DNA from: Bisporella sp. PMI_857
Taxonomy: Eukaryota > Ascomycota > Leotiomycetes > Helotiales > Helotiaceae
Reading direction: 5' to 3'
Length of the DNA: 64,000 nucleotides
NCBI GenBank assembly: GCA_021307315.1
Contig: JAJSPD010000092.1
Location: 97,194 to 161,193 of the forward strand
Below are positions 33,893 to 45,900 of this stretch, in pieces (position 1 is the stretch's first letter; each line of letters starts with the position of its first letter). The position numbers were made by a program, and so were the translations under genes. The notes under the pieces are model-generated. The model saw only the letters and a program-made list of their open reading frames with translations, did no database searches and was not told the origin of the DNA.

Positions 33893-36620
33893 CATTTGTT
33901 TGGGTCTCAATCTCTTTTCATGAGAAAGAGATTGCCCATCTTTCTTATTGAACTGGCTATCAAGCCTTTTCCCTTGGTCATATTTTCCTCTTTCTGTATC
34001 GAGATTGCTTTCCGATCGTCGCCTTCACATCACCGGTTTTTGGTAGTGTTTGTTAGCATCGTTCTGTGTTATATATAGCCACTGCAACAGTATCCCTTTC
34101 GGAATTGCGGAACCCGTGACTATGGCACTGTATCCACTGCATTGCTGAGTACCAACTGACATCCTGTCTTTCTTGAGCTTTCTACACCGGTATTGTGGAT
34201 AGATTATTATTGTTGGTATCAGGTCGTGCCTTACTGTACCTGGTTAGAACCGAGCTGTCCCGCTTGTCTCGCTGTTTATCTCGAACATCTTGGACAGCGG
34301 TTCGGCTAAGTATTTTACATCTCTTACCGTAATCGCTCATATATTCTCTTTCGCTGAGTCTGGAGAAGTATCTATCAAGGCTTGGGTGATTTTTGCTGTG
34401 GTAAGACTTATAAGGCGTTTTGTGCTACGAATACTGGATGTTTATTACTCAAGACAAGTGGGTGCTTCTTGCTTGGGCATTACAAAAGAACAGCATCCGA
34501 GCATCTTCGGCTTCCGCTACTGTTGGGATAATATTATATCGTGTCTATACAGACTTGCTAACGAGGTTGAGACCTCATGGCTTATTACGTCTGATATTTG
34601 TGCTGCCAAGATATTGTACTCGTAACTCGGAAATGATGGATATAGAAGGCGGGTAACGTACGGCTACAGTTTCGACATAGAAATGTGCTCCCAGAAGTCA
34701 TCAGCAGAGAGATTCAAGATTCTGAGGGATTTCTTCTATGCCGTTTCAACTAGAATTCGTATTAATTTTGCGCCCGATTCCCCTTGAAGTTTCCTTGTGA
34801 AGATCTTTGGAAATATTGAACAAGAAAAAAATGTGGCGACGGCAGCATGGGGAGGGATCTATAGATAACTGTTGGACCCCCGCCTGTATGTCCATGAGAA
34901 GACTGGTGATGTGACCGTGGAGGGTCGAAGGGAATCGCTTCTATGTCGCAGTAAAGCCAGACGCACCTTCTACATCATAACCATTCCACATATGAATGCT
35001 TCTAGTGACTACAAATGCCAATAGCCTTGGTCTCCTTCAGTGCTCTTAGACAATTCCATTGCTGGCCCTGATGGCACCAACTCTTACACTACGACTACCT
35101 CACCAGTTCTCCCATCTATTAGGTCGCCCGGTTCGGATGGATTCAACCACGATGTCGCCTGTTTTCCAAATGATCCACTTACCAAGCTGTTAGAACCTGG
35201 GGATCGGCCATATTATATTATACGGCAAATGACTAGAATACCATCATTTTTTGCCCAAAACCCCAGATTACCACACTTTTATTTGGAATAGGACTCAAAT
35301 ACCACTTTGATGGTATTTTAGGAAGTCACCAATATAATAATGGTATTCTAGGGAGAGTAGTACAACCACTATAACAGCCTGTAGCACAACCACTATAAAC
35401 AGCCTGAATATAACTACTATAAACAGCCTGTAGTATAAAATCGAAGTACTCTACTAAAAGTCTTTACAGAAAAGATTAAATTTTCAGCCGCAGCACTTTC
35501 AGAGCTGCAAATGGCGTAACCAGCCTATAGCCAGCTGCAGGCTTTGCGGCTACAGCGACTACAGGCTTGCGGCTACATCATTCCGTACTTATCATGCATC
35601 ATAATAGAGAAAAGCAATGCTTTACGTTTTGTAGCCAATAATACAAGAAAGACCTGGAACATAAAATCCTCAGCATGTCGCCGAAGGCTACCTCTTGTTT
35701 GGTTGATCCATCACCCGGGGTCATGTCTGCAAAATCCGGGACTTCTAACGGCTTCTATTCTAAATTAATACTTCAGCTAACTTACTGAAGCAAAAGACCA
35801 TCTAGACGACGATGTCGATCGTTTGTGCTTCCGAAAACAACTATGATCATGAAACCGAGGATGCGATATATGAGGAGCAAGCTCACTGATAACTCGAAAA
35901 CGTCCGAAAACATGCCTATAGCACACGCCGCAAAACTCAACTTCACGTGTCATAGGGTGACATCCTATTAATCAGTCGTATTACCAAGGGTGAAGTAGAA
36001 TTTTTGAGATTTACTTCCATTTGTGTCGTAAGTCTTGATTGGGCGCTCCATCACGTGCTATTACTTGGCCCAGAGTTTGCAAGCAAGACCCCGCTAAGCC
36101 ACCATAGCGCGTCTCGGCGTAGCTAAAGAGGCACGGAAATAAAATCGCGCTCCAGCAGATTGCAGTGACCAAATTTTCTTTAATACGGAGAACCTGAGTG
36201 TGAATTAGTATTCTCGAAACGAAGTAACGAAGTAGGGAGAGGACTTGAAGTGAATTTTACATATTGGAGCAGGCAGCCTCTAGGGAAGATGAACGAGGTT
36301 AACGCCAACCTGGAACTGGGGAAGAACTCGCCGGCGGCCCAGACACACGCAATTCCAGTTTCTAGTTCTGCCATACAGGCACGAAACACTTCTACAGACC
36401 CAATAACTCTAACGAATTCTATCAGCAATTCTATCAGAAAGTTTCACATGGTAGCTGCAAGTGATTTAAGAAAGACCCCTCCGAAGAAAGCGGATCATCT
36501 CTTCATTGCTTTGCTCCCACCACACAAACAGCCTAGCACATGTGTTGCCGAAGACTTTCTGTGGCTTGAAGGTAATATGGTCAGTAATCGAAACTATATG
36601 ATAGCTACACTGTTCCATAA
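33893..36620. other. Intergenic 2.7 kb with a short direct-repeat patch
   Basis: No convincing gene. A patch around 35365-35435 holds three near-copies of a 24-bp block containing ACTATAAACAGCCTG. A plus-strand ATG frame at 36250-36624 stops exactly inside the left target duplication of the following MITE. Its residues (SNSIRKFHMVAASDLRKTP) have no recognised family. Confidence 0.45.
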
Positions 36621-36629
36621 TTAACTCAT

Positions 36630-37135
36630 CGGCAAATATCAGAGATACCACCTAAAAGTCGATTAATATCACACATACCACCTTTTTTGTATCACTCTAT
36701 CAGAGATACCACCTTTTTAGAGTACAGGTTTTATAACTCACTTTTTTAAAGCGAAAATATTTATTTTTTTATACTTTTTTTGGCTTTTGTTATAATAAGT
36801 CACAATTTATTATAGCTAAGTGTATTAATAACACATTAAATAAAGTTCATATATTAAAATCTTATATTAAAATAACAGTTACCAATTTTACACTAAATAA
36901 TCGTTTAATTATAGTAATAACAAAACTTTACATAATATTTATTTATATTGATATTAAAGTAAACTATAACTTACTAAAAACTACAGTTGTCAACTTTTAA
37001 TTATTATATTTGTTGCGTTATTACGTTTTTATGGTTTGCCAAGACAAAAAAGGTGGTATCTCTGATAGAGTGATACAAAAAAGGTGGTATGTGTGATATT
37101 AATCGACTTTTAGGTGGTATCTCTGATATTTGCCG
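36630..37135. mobile_element. MULE-type MITE with 9-bp target duplication
   Basis: The 506-bp element has near-perfect terminal inverted repeats of about 85 bp (outer end CGGCAAATATCAGAGATACC). It is flanked by the identical 9-bp sequence TTAACTCAT at 36621-36629 and 37136-37144. Long TIRs with a 9-bp duplication are diagnostic of Mutator-like elements. The TIRs contain three short GATACCACC-type motifs. The roughly 310-bp interior is very AT-rich and carries no coding frame, so this is a non-autonomous derivative. Confidence 0.93.
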
Positions 37136-37173
37136 TTAACTCATTCTAATAGCAAATATGCATCGATACGGTC

Positions 37174-37746
37174 ATGGAATGGTTTAGGCGTGAAACCGGA
37201 TTTGCCGCGTGGTTGAGATATGGGGACCAATATCTCTCAGGGGATATTCCTCTTCACACACTCAACCACTTCCAGGATGATTTAGTAATATTATGGGCTG
37301 AACTCTTACGCGGAGGCCCTTCATCACAGTTACCGCTAAACCAAGAAAATGCTTCGGACCTCATGAAACTGATATCGACTAAGGCGAATCTACCGTTATT
37401 TCGGCAGAAACAACACATTACAAGCTTCCCGGATCAAACCTTTGAGCTTTTACTAACCGATGCCATCACTAACAAAAATGCTCCCCCCAGCCAGCTAGGC
37501 CCTCACCATTTGTCCTGGGAAAAGTTCGTCCTGTCTGTCAAGGCAGCAATTTATCCATCTTTCGACCTCTATGACTTTGAAATTGGATATATCGCAATAC
37601 ATACACGACGCGCTACGAGGATAAATAGTGTGAAATGTCTTTGGAATATGCTTTCGGAACATCTTCCTCTGCAGCCTGACATTCCACCAATCAATATTTA
37701 TATTTACTCCCCATGTGCGGATCCAAGCCGGTGGGAGCATTCATAG
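37174..37746 (+). CDS. Hypothetical protein, 190 residues
   Basis: ATG at 37174, 30 bp after the MITE target duplication, giving a 190-codon open frame. It is moderately hydrophobic in places (FLPLHTLNHFQDDLVILWAELL-like segment), has no signal peptide or TM, and no recognised domain. The composition looks coding (few rare codons, mixed residues), but no homologous family is known to me. It could be the 3' exon of a larger gene disturbed by the MITE. Confidence 0.4.
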   Translation: MEWFRRETGFAAWLRYGDQYLSGDIPLHTLNHFQDDLVILWAELLRGGPSSQLPLNQENASDLMKLISTKANLPLFRQKQHITSFPDQTFELLLTDAITNKNAPPSQLGPHHLSWEKFVLSVKAAIYPSFDLYDFEIGYIAIHTRRATRINSVKCLWNMLSEHLPLQPDIPPINIYIYSPCADPSRWEHS

Positions 37747-40161
37747 GTGACGGCCGGCGGGCAAGGTTGGTAAAGGAGTGCCGTAGATCGGCCTTAGGAT
37801 ATGTTTGAGTCTCTGAAATATATGTACTAGGTATGTGAATTTCCGCACCGGTTCTGTCTTTTTTCACAGGTCTTGGTGAGGTGTCTTAGATGCAATAATA
37901 ATATTTCATGGGCATGCTCATCAACGACAATCATAGTATGGGGATTATTCACCCAAGTAAAGATACACTCTAATGTACCTTGTCTAGGAAGACTCGTCGG
38001 TTATTGCAAATATATTTCGGAGGGTATTTCGAAGATTTTGTGGGTGAACAGCATTTAGTTCAAAATCTCAGCTTCATCTACGGCATCAGAGTCTTCTATT
38101 GTTAATTACATATTCGGCGCTGGAACAAAATCCTACTACAAAACCGATCTTCGATCGGAAAATTATGTTTTAACCGACACAGTATTGTCCATTAACTCAC
38201 GTCTACTGGTCATCGACTACGTTGGCGAGATATTCGAAGAACAAAGCCAGAGTCGAGCGAACACTTAATAGAGTAATCTTGGGGCATGTCAAAGAATCCC
38301 ATTGTTTAATACCACTGTAAGGCTCACCGATGAAAGCAACGTTCAGCCTTTCTCATGGCAGTAAGTTCTTGTTTGTATCACCTTTCTTCGAATTTCCGTC
38401 GGAACGGCAAATCAAAGTGAACGAGCTTTCAAATATCGCTCACTTGCGAGAGTTACCTCACCACCCGCCGGAGCTAACGTTTCCCGAATAGCTGAATGGT
38501 ATGTTCGGACCTGAGATGCACGGAAGAGGTACGGCCAATCTGTTTACTTCCACAAATAGCACGCAAGTTATCATCAGCCAGTGGACAAGGTTGGATCCAA
38601 TCCCGAATCAGGCCTTACTTCAGCAGTCAGTTGATCTTTCTCGTGACATGGGGCGCACAACTGTACCGCTTACCAACGTTTTGGCTAGATGGTTCTTTTG
38701 ACTGGAACCTCTCATAAAATGAGACTGGTTTTAATGAGAGCCTTGCTTCCATATACATTATGGCATCGCTCAATTAGATTTCGCATCCTGAAGAGTTGAA
38801 TGCAAATTTATGGCTAAAGAAGAAGAGAGTCACATGGCCGTCAGAGAGTATAGGGCAAACGAGTCAATTGCTGAAGGTTATAGAACAACTGCAGGAGAGA
38901 ATCCCTCTACTTATAGAGGTGCGATACTCACATGTCATCACTGATGCCTACTGTTGCCTGCTGTTGCCTATACTGGTGCCTACAACTGTTCAACAAAATT
39001 CAGACGTAATTTTGGACTACTGAGAGGAGTTCTGGACATTGTAAAGACATGGAAATGTATTGTCTCAAGGTCTCTTTTGATTAGGATGGCTGGAAAGGAT
39101 CGGGTCAAGCACTGGATAGTAGTCTCGATACATTCATGTGATGCGACGTTGAGCCGTTCTAAGGTGGCAGCTGGTCATGTCATTGAATAATGCTGTAAGC
39201 CCATATTGTAAGGGAGCAAATTCAAAGTTTAATTCGACTCTCTTATAGTACTGTGCTGTGCAGTACGAGATACTCATGTTTCAAACCCTCTTTGAAATTG
39301 ATGACCTCTAATTACACTGATGACTTCAACTGTTAACACTCATGATGTTACTGTAACTGGTAACTGAAACTTACCATTCACACGCTCATGTCTCTATCCT
39401 CTTTGAGTGTCAGAAACGTAGTAAAGGCTGAGTGCCGATGCTCGCCTTCCGGATTTCTAGCTCTGCGTAAACAAGACTTTGATCAGTGGAAACTAGTTTA
39501 CTCAGAGTGGGGTTCGCAACCTTTCAGCTTTGTCTCGAGGCGTACGAAAAGGATTCCATTATCACTGCCTCACAAGGCATCCGTATCTCATTTGCGGTGA
39601 GTGCTAATAACGAGCTATGGCTGAATGTCAGGTTGAAAGATTTAAACTAATACTGCCCGCCCTCACTATATCCTTTAGAATTGTACATTAATATTTCGGA
39701 TGACAGATGGTGGAGCCCGGCTATCGGCTTTAGTCGACATAGAAAGACGCAGGTGTTAGTACTCGCCGCAAAATCAACAACAGTATAATCAGACAAATAT
39801 CCATAGTGCTTGCGACAGTGACGTTAGATCAAAATGAGTGCGAGCAGCCGAGGCTCGCTTAGTATTCCTTATGTAGCTAGGTGCGCTTGGCGCGCATTCT
39901 AGCGTGTATTCTACAACAGTATTATATCACTTCGCTCACCCGATTGATCATTCTATAGCTCTGATTTACTCCATGACACAAGAATAGTGAGAAACTCCGA
40001 TTCTCCGTAGATAGAATAACAAGGCTCATGAAAGTCTGCAGCACCATTTTCGATTCTTCAACAAGCCATTTTCTACCCTTACTATATGCCACGAGTGATT
40101 AACACGATGGACTCGTGAATCCTGAGTTGGTTTCTATGGAGGATATTCAAATTTTGCGGTT
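37747..40161. other. Intergenic 2.4 kb with decayed coding fragments
   Basis: Plus-strand stretches at 38060-38270 (VNYIFGAGTKSYYKTDLRSE..) and 38380-38700 (SNIAHLRELPHHPPELTFPE, then TANLFTSTNSTQVIISQWTR..) look like successive pieces of one decayed gene, but stops and frame changes separate them and no family was recognised. The rest is AT-rich with nothing recognisable. Confidence 0.45.
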
Positions 40162-41565
40162 CTAATTTACGACCAACAAAGTTACCAACATGAATGCTGA
40201 GAGGAATGCTGAATAGCTGCCTTGGTTTAATGTTGGGGTTGCTGAAAGGTAATAATTATGCAGACTTACAATACGACGGAAATGAAAAGTGTCCCAGTAT
40301 CAGGACCCGCTATCACCGGGAACAAGCCGGAGAACATCATGACAGAGACGACGAGTATAACAGAGGCAAGGCCGCGTGTCATGTCCAACCAAAACAACAA
40401 GAGGACTGGCGTAAGGATAGAAGCAGCTGCAGTGCTCACAATAAGAGCGTTTCTGGCCAGCTCGAAACGAGAATTCTCGTAATGTGTTATTGAGCCTTCC
40501 GTTGTTGGTTGCAGAAAACTCTGCGAGGAAGTGATTCTACGTTAGGATCAAATGTTTCACCAGAAGTTGATATAGCTTACCTTGAAAGCACGAAACTTAG
40601 TCAAAGACTCAAGTTGATTTTCAAAGAAATCTTGTTTGCGAGAGCGACAACCTTGTTCAGAACCTCCAGCGATCGAAATAAAGTCGTCTCTATGCCATAT
40701 GAAGTCGTATGAGCCCGTATAAAGAGGTTTCTTTGCTAAAATCCAATCCAGGACGGACTTATAATGTTTGGTAGGTGTTTCTTGCAGCTCAAAAACTCGC
40801 CTCGCCGAAGCAAAAAGGTCGTCTGTCGCGCCTTAGGACTCTATTTAATCAAGCAATAAGGGCAAGGAGAAACGTACAGTACTCTTTCAGCTTAAGATGA
40901 AGTTCTCTCAGTAAGCTGGGCTCCGTACCGTCCATAGCTACCCCATATATGGTGCTTCTCACACGATTCCTTTTTCCTTTGAGCTCGCTTGTTGGATCCG
41001 ATTTGTCTTGCTTTAATAATTCTTCCTCCAAATTGTTAATCTCCACTTCCAGTTGTAGAAGTATTCGAATACAAGGATATTTGAACATTCGGAATATGCC
41101 AAAGGCTTCGTTACTGCTTTGAAAGCTTGCAAGGCGTGGAAATCCTAGAGGATAGTCATCAACTAACGGCAGAAGTTAGTGGTGTTCAATTTGCGCTTTG
41201 TGCTACTGTGGATATACTTTTGAGGTCAAACATCCTTCTATCCTTGAGATTGTTTGGAATCGCCTGTCCACCAGTAGTAGCTCTGCAATCATAAATCCAA
41301 GATATAACTCCAGTTACGAAATTGAGCAAAATAGATCTAGCCCTTCCAAGTGTATGCTGAGCTATCTTGACATCAGCGAATTTAGAGTTCTGCATACAGA
41401 AGTTAGAGGTTGTTGTATAGACTTCATACCTTCTAGTTCCGGTTGACCACGACTGCTGGCCGGGGTCCAAGTCCCATCTTTCTTGCTGCTCTCACTGCCT
41501 AGCTCTTCATATTGTTGACCATGCACTTGACCGTCCCGACCCGCAAGTCCGTCGTCTGGTTCCAT
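40162..41565 (-). CDS. DUF6594 membrane protein
   Basis: Pieces are read from the minus strand: an N-terminal exon from 41565, then FGIFRMFKYPCIRILLQLEV, EINNLEEELLKQDKSD, LRELHLKLKEY; after a 55-nt intron DDLFASARRVFELQETPTKHYKSVLDWIL and the KPLYTGSYDFIW region; then after another intron ENSRFELARNALIVSTAAA, and two or three hydrophobic helices (VLLLFWLDMTRGLASVILVV; FSGLFPVIAGP; and finally YSAFLSAFMLVTLLVV) with a stop at 40162. This N-terminal coiled region followed by a three-helix membrane C terminus is the layout of fungal DUF6594 proteins, whose role is unknown. The second exon border near 41426-41160 is uncertain. The nearest in-frame ATG was chosen as the start. Confidence 0.75.
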
Positions 41566-42987
41566 GTCTTGTAAAAGGACCTGTAATGCCTCTGCATAAG
41601 TGTTAGCATCCTTCCCGCGATATGTCAGGCCATACAACCTTGCTGGTTGATGAGTAGACAAAAGATAATTTCACGAAACTTCTGCAAGGGTGCAGTAGCT
41701 CTGAACGACCTTCCGTTCGCGCTTGTTGGATAATCGTATGATAAAGTAAAGTCGATTTGGAGAGAATCTACCCATGTGAACTCACAGTAATATATATATA
41801 TATATAGCTAAAGGCTCCTACGCACGAGCCAACCATGTTGGCTGGCTAGGGGAAGTCGTTGGAGATTAGATTGCATGGCGCTCGCGCTCAGACTGGCTGA
41901 CGGTACCTGTAGAGCGTAACGCTTTACCATGTTACGGTATGAATCTTGACAGAAATTGATGGGGAAGTCCACGTTGATCTGTCAATCCTAGTTCTTGGGG
42001 ATCAGGCGCCTCGCCTTCAACGAGCTCCATCTCCTCACCGAATACCAACTTGGTGATCGTTTCAGCTGCCAAGGGACATGCCATGCTAGGTAAAATCTTA
42101 CATTGAACCATGAAATACCACATTGAACAAGGGTCATTGCCAGGGCATCGTTGTCGAGCCTCAAATATGCAATCTGCGAGATGGAACAGGTCCTACCGTA
42201 GAACCGCTCTTATCGCGCGCTTCCTTACATTGTGTGGTTGTACCTCGCTTCGATGGCTAAATTAGAACGCAAATGAGACATGCTGCAGGCTATGCTCGAG
42301 CTTGGAAAGTGTCACTGATACTTCTCATAACTCAAGCTATACTACTTCATTCACAACGCCACCGTTACAACGAATATTTCAGGCGCTTGATAAGAGTGCC
42401 TTGCCCATTAGGTCTTACCTGCATTTATCAGAGCAATTGATTTGTGCCACAACCTAGCTCCTCCGAGGTACCACTGGTGTAGCTACTGTTCCTCCAAGTC
42501 ACTGCAACTCCGCCCTTATCCAAGGTCCCAAAAGCGCTGAGGAGTCATCAGATAAGCGATAGGCTAGGAGAGGCAGAAGTCCTTGTTGACCCTCTCACGC
42601 ACATGACAGGGATCGTTTGAAGGGGGACACGCGGGGACAGCAAGGCCAAAGACCCTCATGCAGTGTGTCAATTCCACTGGAGGATCAGACGGTGCCTTTA
42701 CCCGGAGGCTCTACCAACCTCTCTTGGATTGGTTAGCCGACGTCACATTTTATCCTCTTCCAGAACTAGCCAACATGTGCAAGACCAATATGCGCTGTTC
42801 TGTGCAACCACTATTTGACCACTGTGCATCCGGGGGACACACCTCTTTCATCCCCGTCGAAATGAGGCTCTGTGAATCTCTCGCACCGACACAGGATTAA
42901 CTCGGTAAGACGCAAGGCCTAGGAAAATGCGGATAAGTAGAGTAGGTGGCCTACCATCTGGCCAACAAAGACTCCAACACAGTCATC
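41566..42987. other. Intergenic with a TA microsatellite
   Basis: A (TA)n run of about 17 bp lies at 41790-41806. A plus-strand frame at 42658-42900 has no recognised domain. The interval separates the divergent DUF6594 and TRA1-like genes. No other gene was seen. Confidence 0.55.
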
Positions 42988-45900
42988 ATGTCTACTTTCG
43001 ACCTCCTCGCAGAGCAACTAAGTTCTGCTAATTCTGGTATGTAAATTTAGGCACTCACCAGCTTTAGATCTATTGATGACGACCCTAACTTTCCCTACCC
43101 TAGATGTCAACATCAGATCAGAAGTCGCAACCCAGCTCTCTGACAATATTGAACACTACGTATCTGGTCCAACATATACCGAGTTTCTGAAGAAGCTCGT
43201 CCCGATATTTATCAACTGCCTCAAAGGCCCACCAGTTTTTATCGGTACATCCCTAGAGCAGGTAAGAGCACCGCGCTCGAACTATTAATAACATCTAACC
43301 CTACGAGCAGAAGCTTCGAATTTGCATCCTCACAATTCTCTATCAACTCCCTAAGAACTCTCCTGGACCCTTCGAACTATATACAGAAGATGTAGTGAAT
43401 TTGTTGATAAGCTTAGTGCGCATAGACAATGAAGAAAATGCGTCGCTATGTATCAAGATAATCATAGATATCATGCGACACCAGACCAAAGTTCTTGGAG
43501 ATAAACTCCAGCCGTTCCTCGCCCTCACAGATTATATGTTCGACCAGATAAATTTGGTGGCGAGGGATCAACTGGACAACCAAGCGCCTCATAACTCTAC
43601 ACCTGGAATGTCACTACCCGAGAGCTCTCAGACCAGCGACAACTCCCCTCAATCAGGTTCATCAACCGCGTCTATCTCTGATATTGATTTGGAGCAGCCA
43701 ACTCTCCCGCTTCCAAAAGCAATGGCTTCGTTCAAGGTCCTTGGAGAGTGTCCCATCATTGTCCAATCAATATTCAAGGTCTACCAGTCATCGGATTCTC
43801 TTGACATCAACCTCATCTTCCTCCGCATCAAGAGCATCCTCCTTCTTCAAGCAAAGCCCCAAGAGCAAGCCCATTCCGCAGCAGCAACGAATGGAACGAT
43901 ATTCACTGGAGTCAGTCCAAACATAGGCAACAGACGAGCATTTGGGGGGTTCATCGGGACTCAAGTCAAGGCTTTAAGCCTTCTTGCATATCTGCTTCGA
44001 ATCTCTGAGGAACAGCTTACCAAACTCACCGAATTCAACGATTTCCTACAGACTCTTCCAGACATCGTGATCCGACTGCTAAAAGATTGTCCGCGCGAGA
44101 AGTCGGCTGTACGGAAAGAGCTTTGGATAGCGATCAGATCTATTGTCAACTTCAACTTCAGAAGAATATTCCTGAAGCAGATCGATGAACTTCTGGATGA
44201 GCGCATATTGCTTGGTGACGGCTTGACTGTTTACGAAGCCCAACGACCTCTCGCATACAGTATGTTAGCTGATCTCATCCACCACGTTCGAGATGCTCTT
44301 GAGCCTCCTCAAATTCGGAAGACAGTAGAGGTTTACATCAAGAATCTGCAGGACAACTCTCCCGGTACCAGCTTTCAAACAATGAGCGCCAAGCTTCTGC
44401 TGAACATGGCGGAATGTATTGCGAAGATGCCCAACAAGGCGGATGCCCGCCACTACCTGATCATGATTCTGAATGCGATTGGAGACAAGTTTACTGCCAT
44501 GAACCGAGAATATCCAAATGCTGTCAAGCTATCGAAACTGTATGTCCAACAATCAGTTGATACTTCACCTGACAACTATCTGGCACACAAGGAGCAGCTT
44601 CCTGATTGGGATGAAATTGACATCTTCACTGCCACGCCAATCAAGACATCGAACCCTCGAGATCGCGGAGCTGATCCAGTAGCCGACAACAAGTTTTTGT
44701 TCAAGGCCATTATAAAGGACTTGAAGAACATCTTCGATCTGTTGAAGGCATGCTATGTCGGATCGCCAATTGGCCCAACGAATGCTCCAGCTCATGGGGA
44801 AGATACATCATACGGATTCACTACGGAGGAGATTCAGGTTATTCGCAAACTCTCTCATGCAGGGGCCAACTTCTTTCGGTATTATGAGAGTGACAAACCT
44901 GCAGCCAAGTTGCCGTACACCAATGATCTTGAATTGATAGCCAATCACTATATTTCCGGTACCAAGGAAGAAAAAGATCCTCTCAAGGAGTTTGTAGCCA
45001 TCCTCCTCTGCTTCCATCCAACGACATTGCTCGAAATCTTCTACGACCAGATTGCGACAGCACTGGATCGTGTCCCACAATTGCAAGAGATTTTCCCCAC
45101 ACCCATCCAGCAGTATAAGCAGATGATTCATTGCAACCGTTTCTTCAACATCCACGCTAAGGGCTGGTTTTACCTCCTCCTTTGGTCAGTAATGCTCTTC
45201 ATTTGGTCAATCCTCCTCCGCATTTGGTCGGCATTAGATATTACAAATGGGTGGCGTAAAATTCTGTGCAGCTCATTCCGAGTTGCGCAACGCGATGGAT
45301 TGGGTCGGCCTTTCCAAAAAATCAGCTTTGCGGTCAAGCCCGGCCTCTCCATGGAACCCTCCGTCAAGATGATTCATGTTAAGGAGCTAGATTTGGAAAA
45401 AGGGCTTCTCAGAACCCAGAACAGCCGACCGGCGCTATATAATCGATTGATTCGGTGTTTCCAAAAAATCCTCTTCACAGTCTGGTCTAGTTCCTCCATA
45501 AAGCGCTACTTCAATCCAACCTATGATGAAACTCGGAATAGCCCATACCAACATGAGCAATTCAGAGGATCAAGTCGGTCTTGCCAAAAAATCGACTTCG
45601 CAGCCAGATCTGGGCTCATCATGGAGCCCTCCGTTAAGATAGTCATCGATGCCGTAATCGACGTTGAAGAAAGGGTTGGCAGAACTACATTCCAAACTAT
45701 CCTAAATAAGCACCGGAATTATTTTCCCCGAGAAGTCTTCTCCTTCCTTGTGGGAAAGATCGGTCAGCAAAAGTATGGACGCTTTCTTGCCCAGATTCTA
45801 GAACATCCCGACAGTGGACCAGTCCGGAAAGTCGTCGTTGAAAACATTGAAGTACTAATCAGAAGTTCCGAAGATATGGGTGCAGAAAAAGATATTTGGG

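Noticed and set aside
36720..37030. Possible gene in the AT-rich interior of the MITE
   Set aside because: No open frame of meaningful length, and TIRs with a 9-bp duplication explain the sequence.
36250..38700. One gene split by the MULE MITE
   Set aside because: Removing the element and one target duplication does not bring the flanking frames into phase, and neither side matches a common family.
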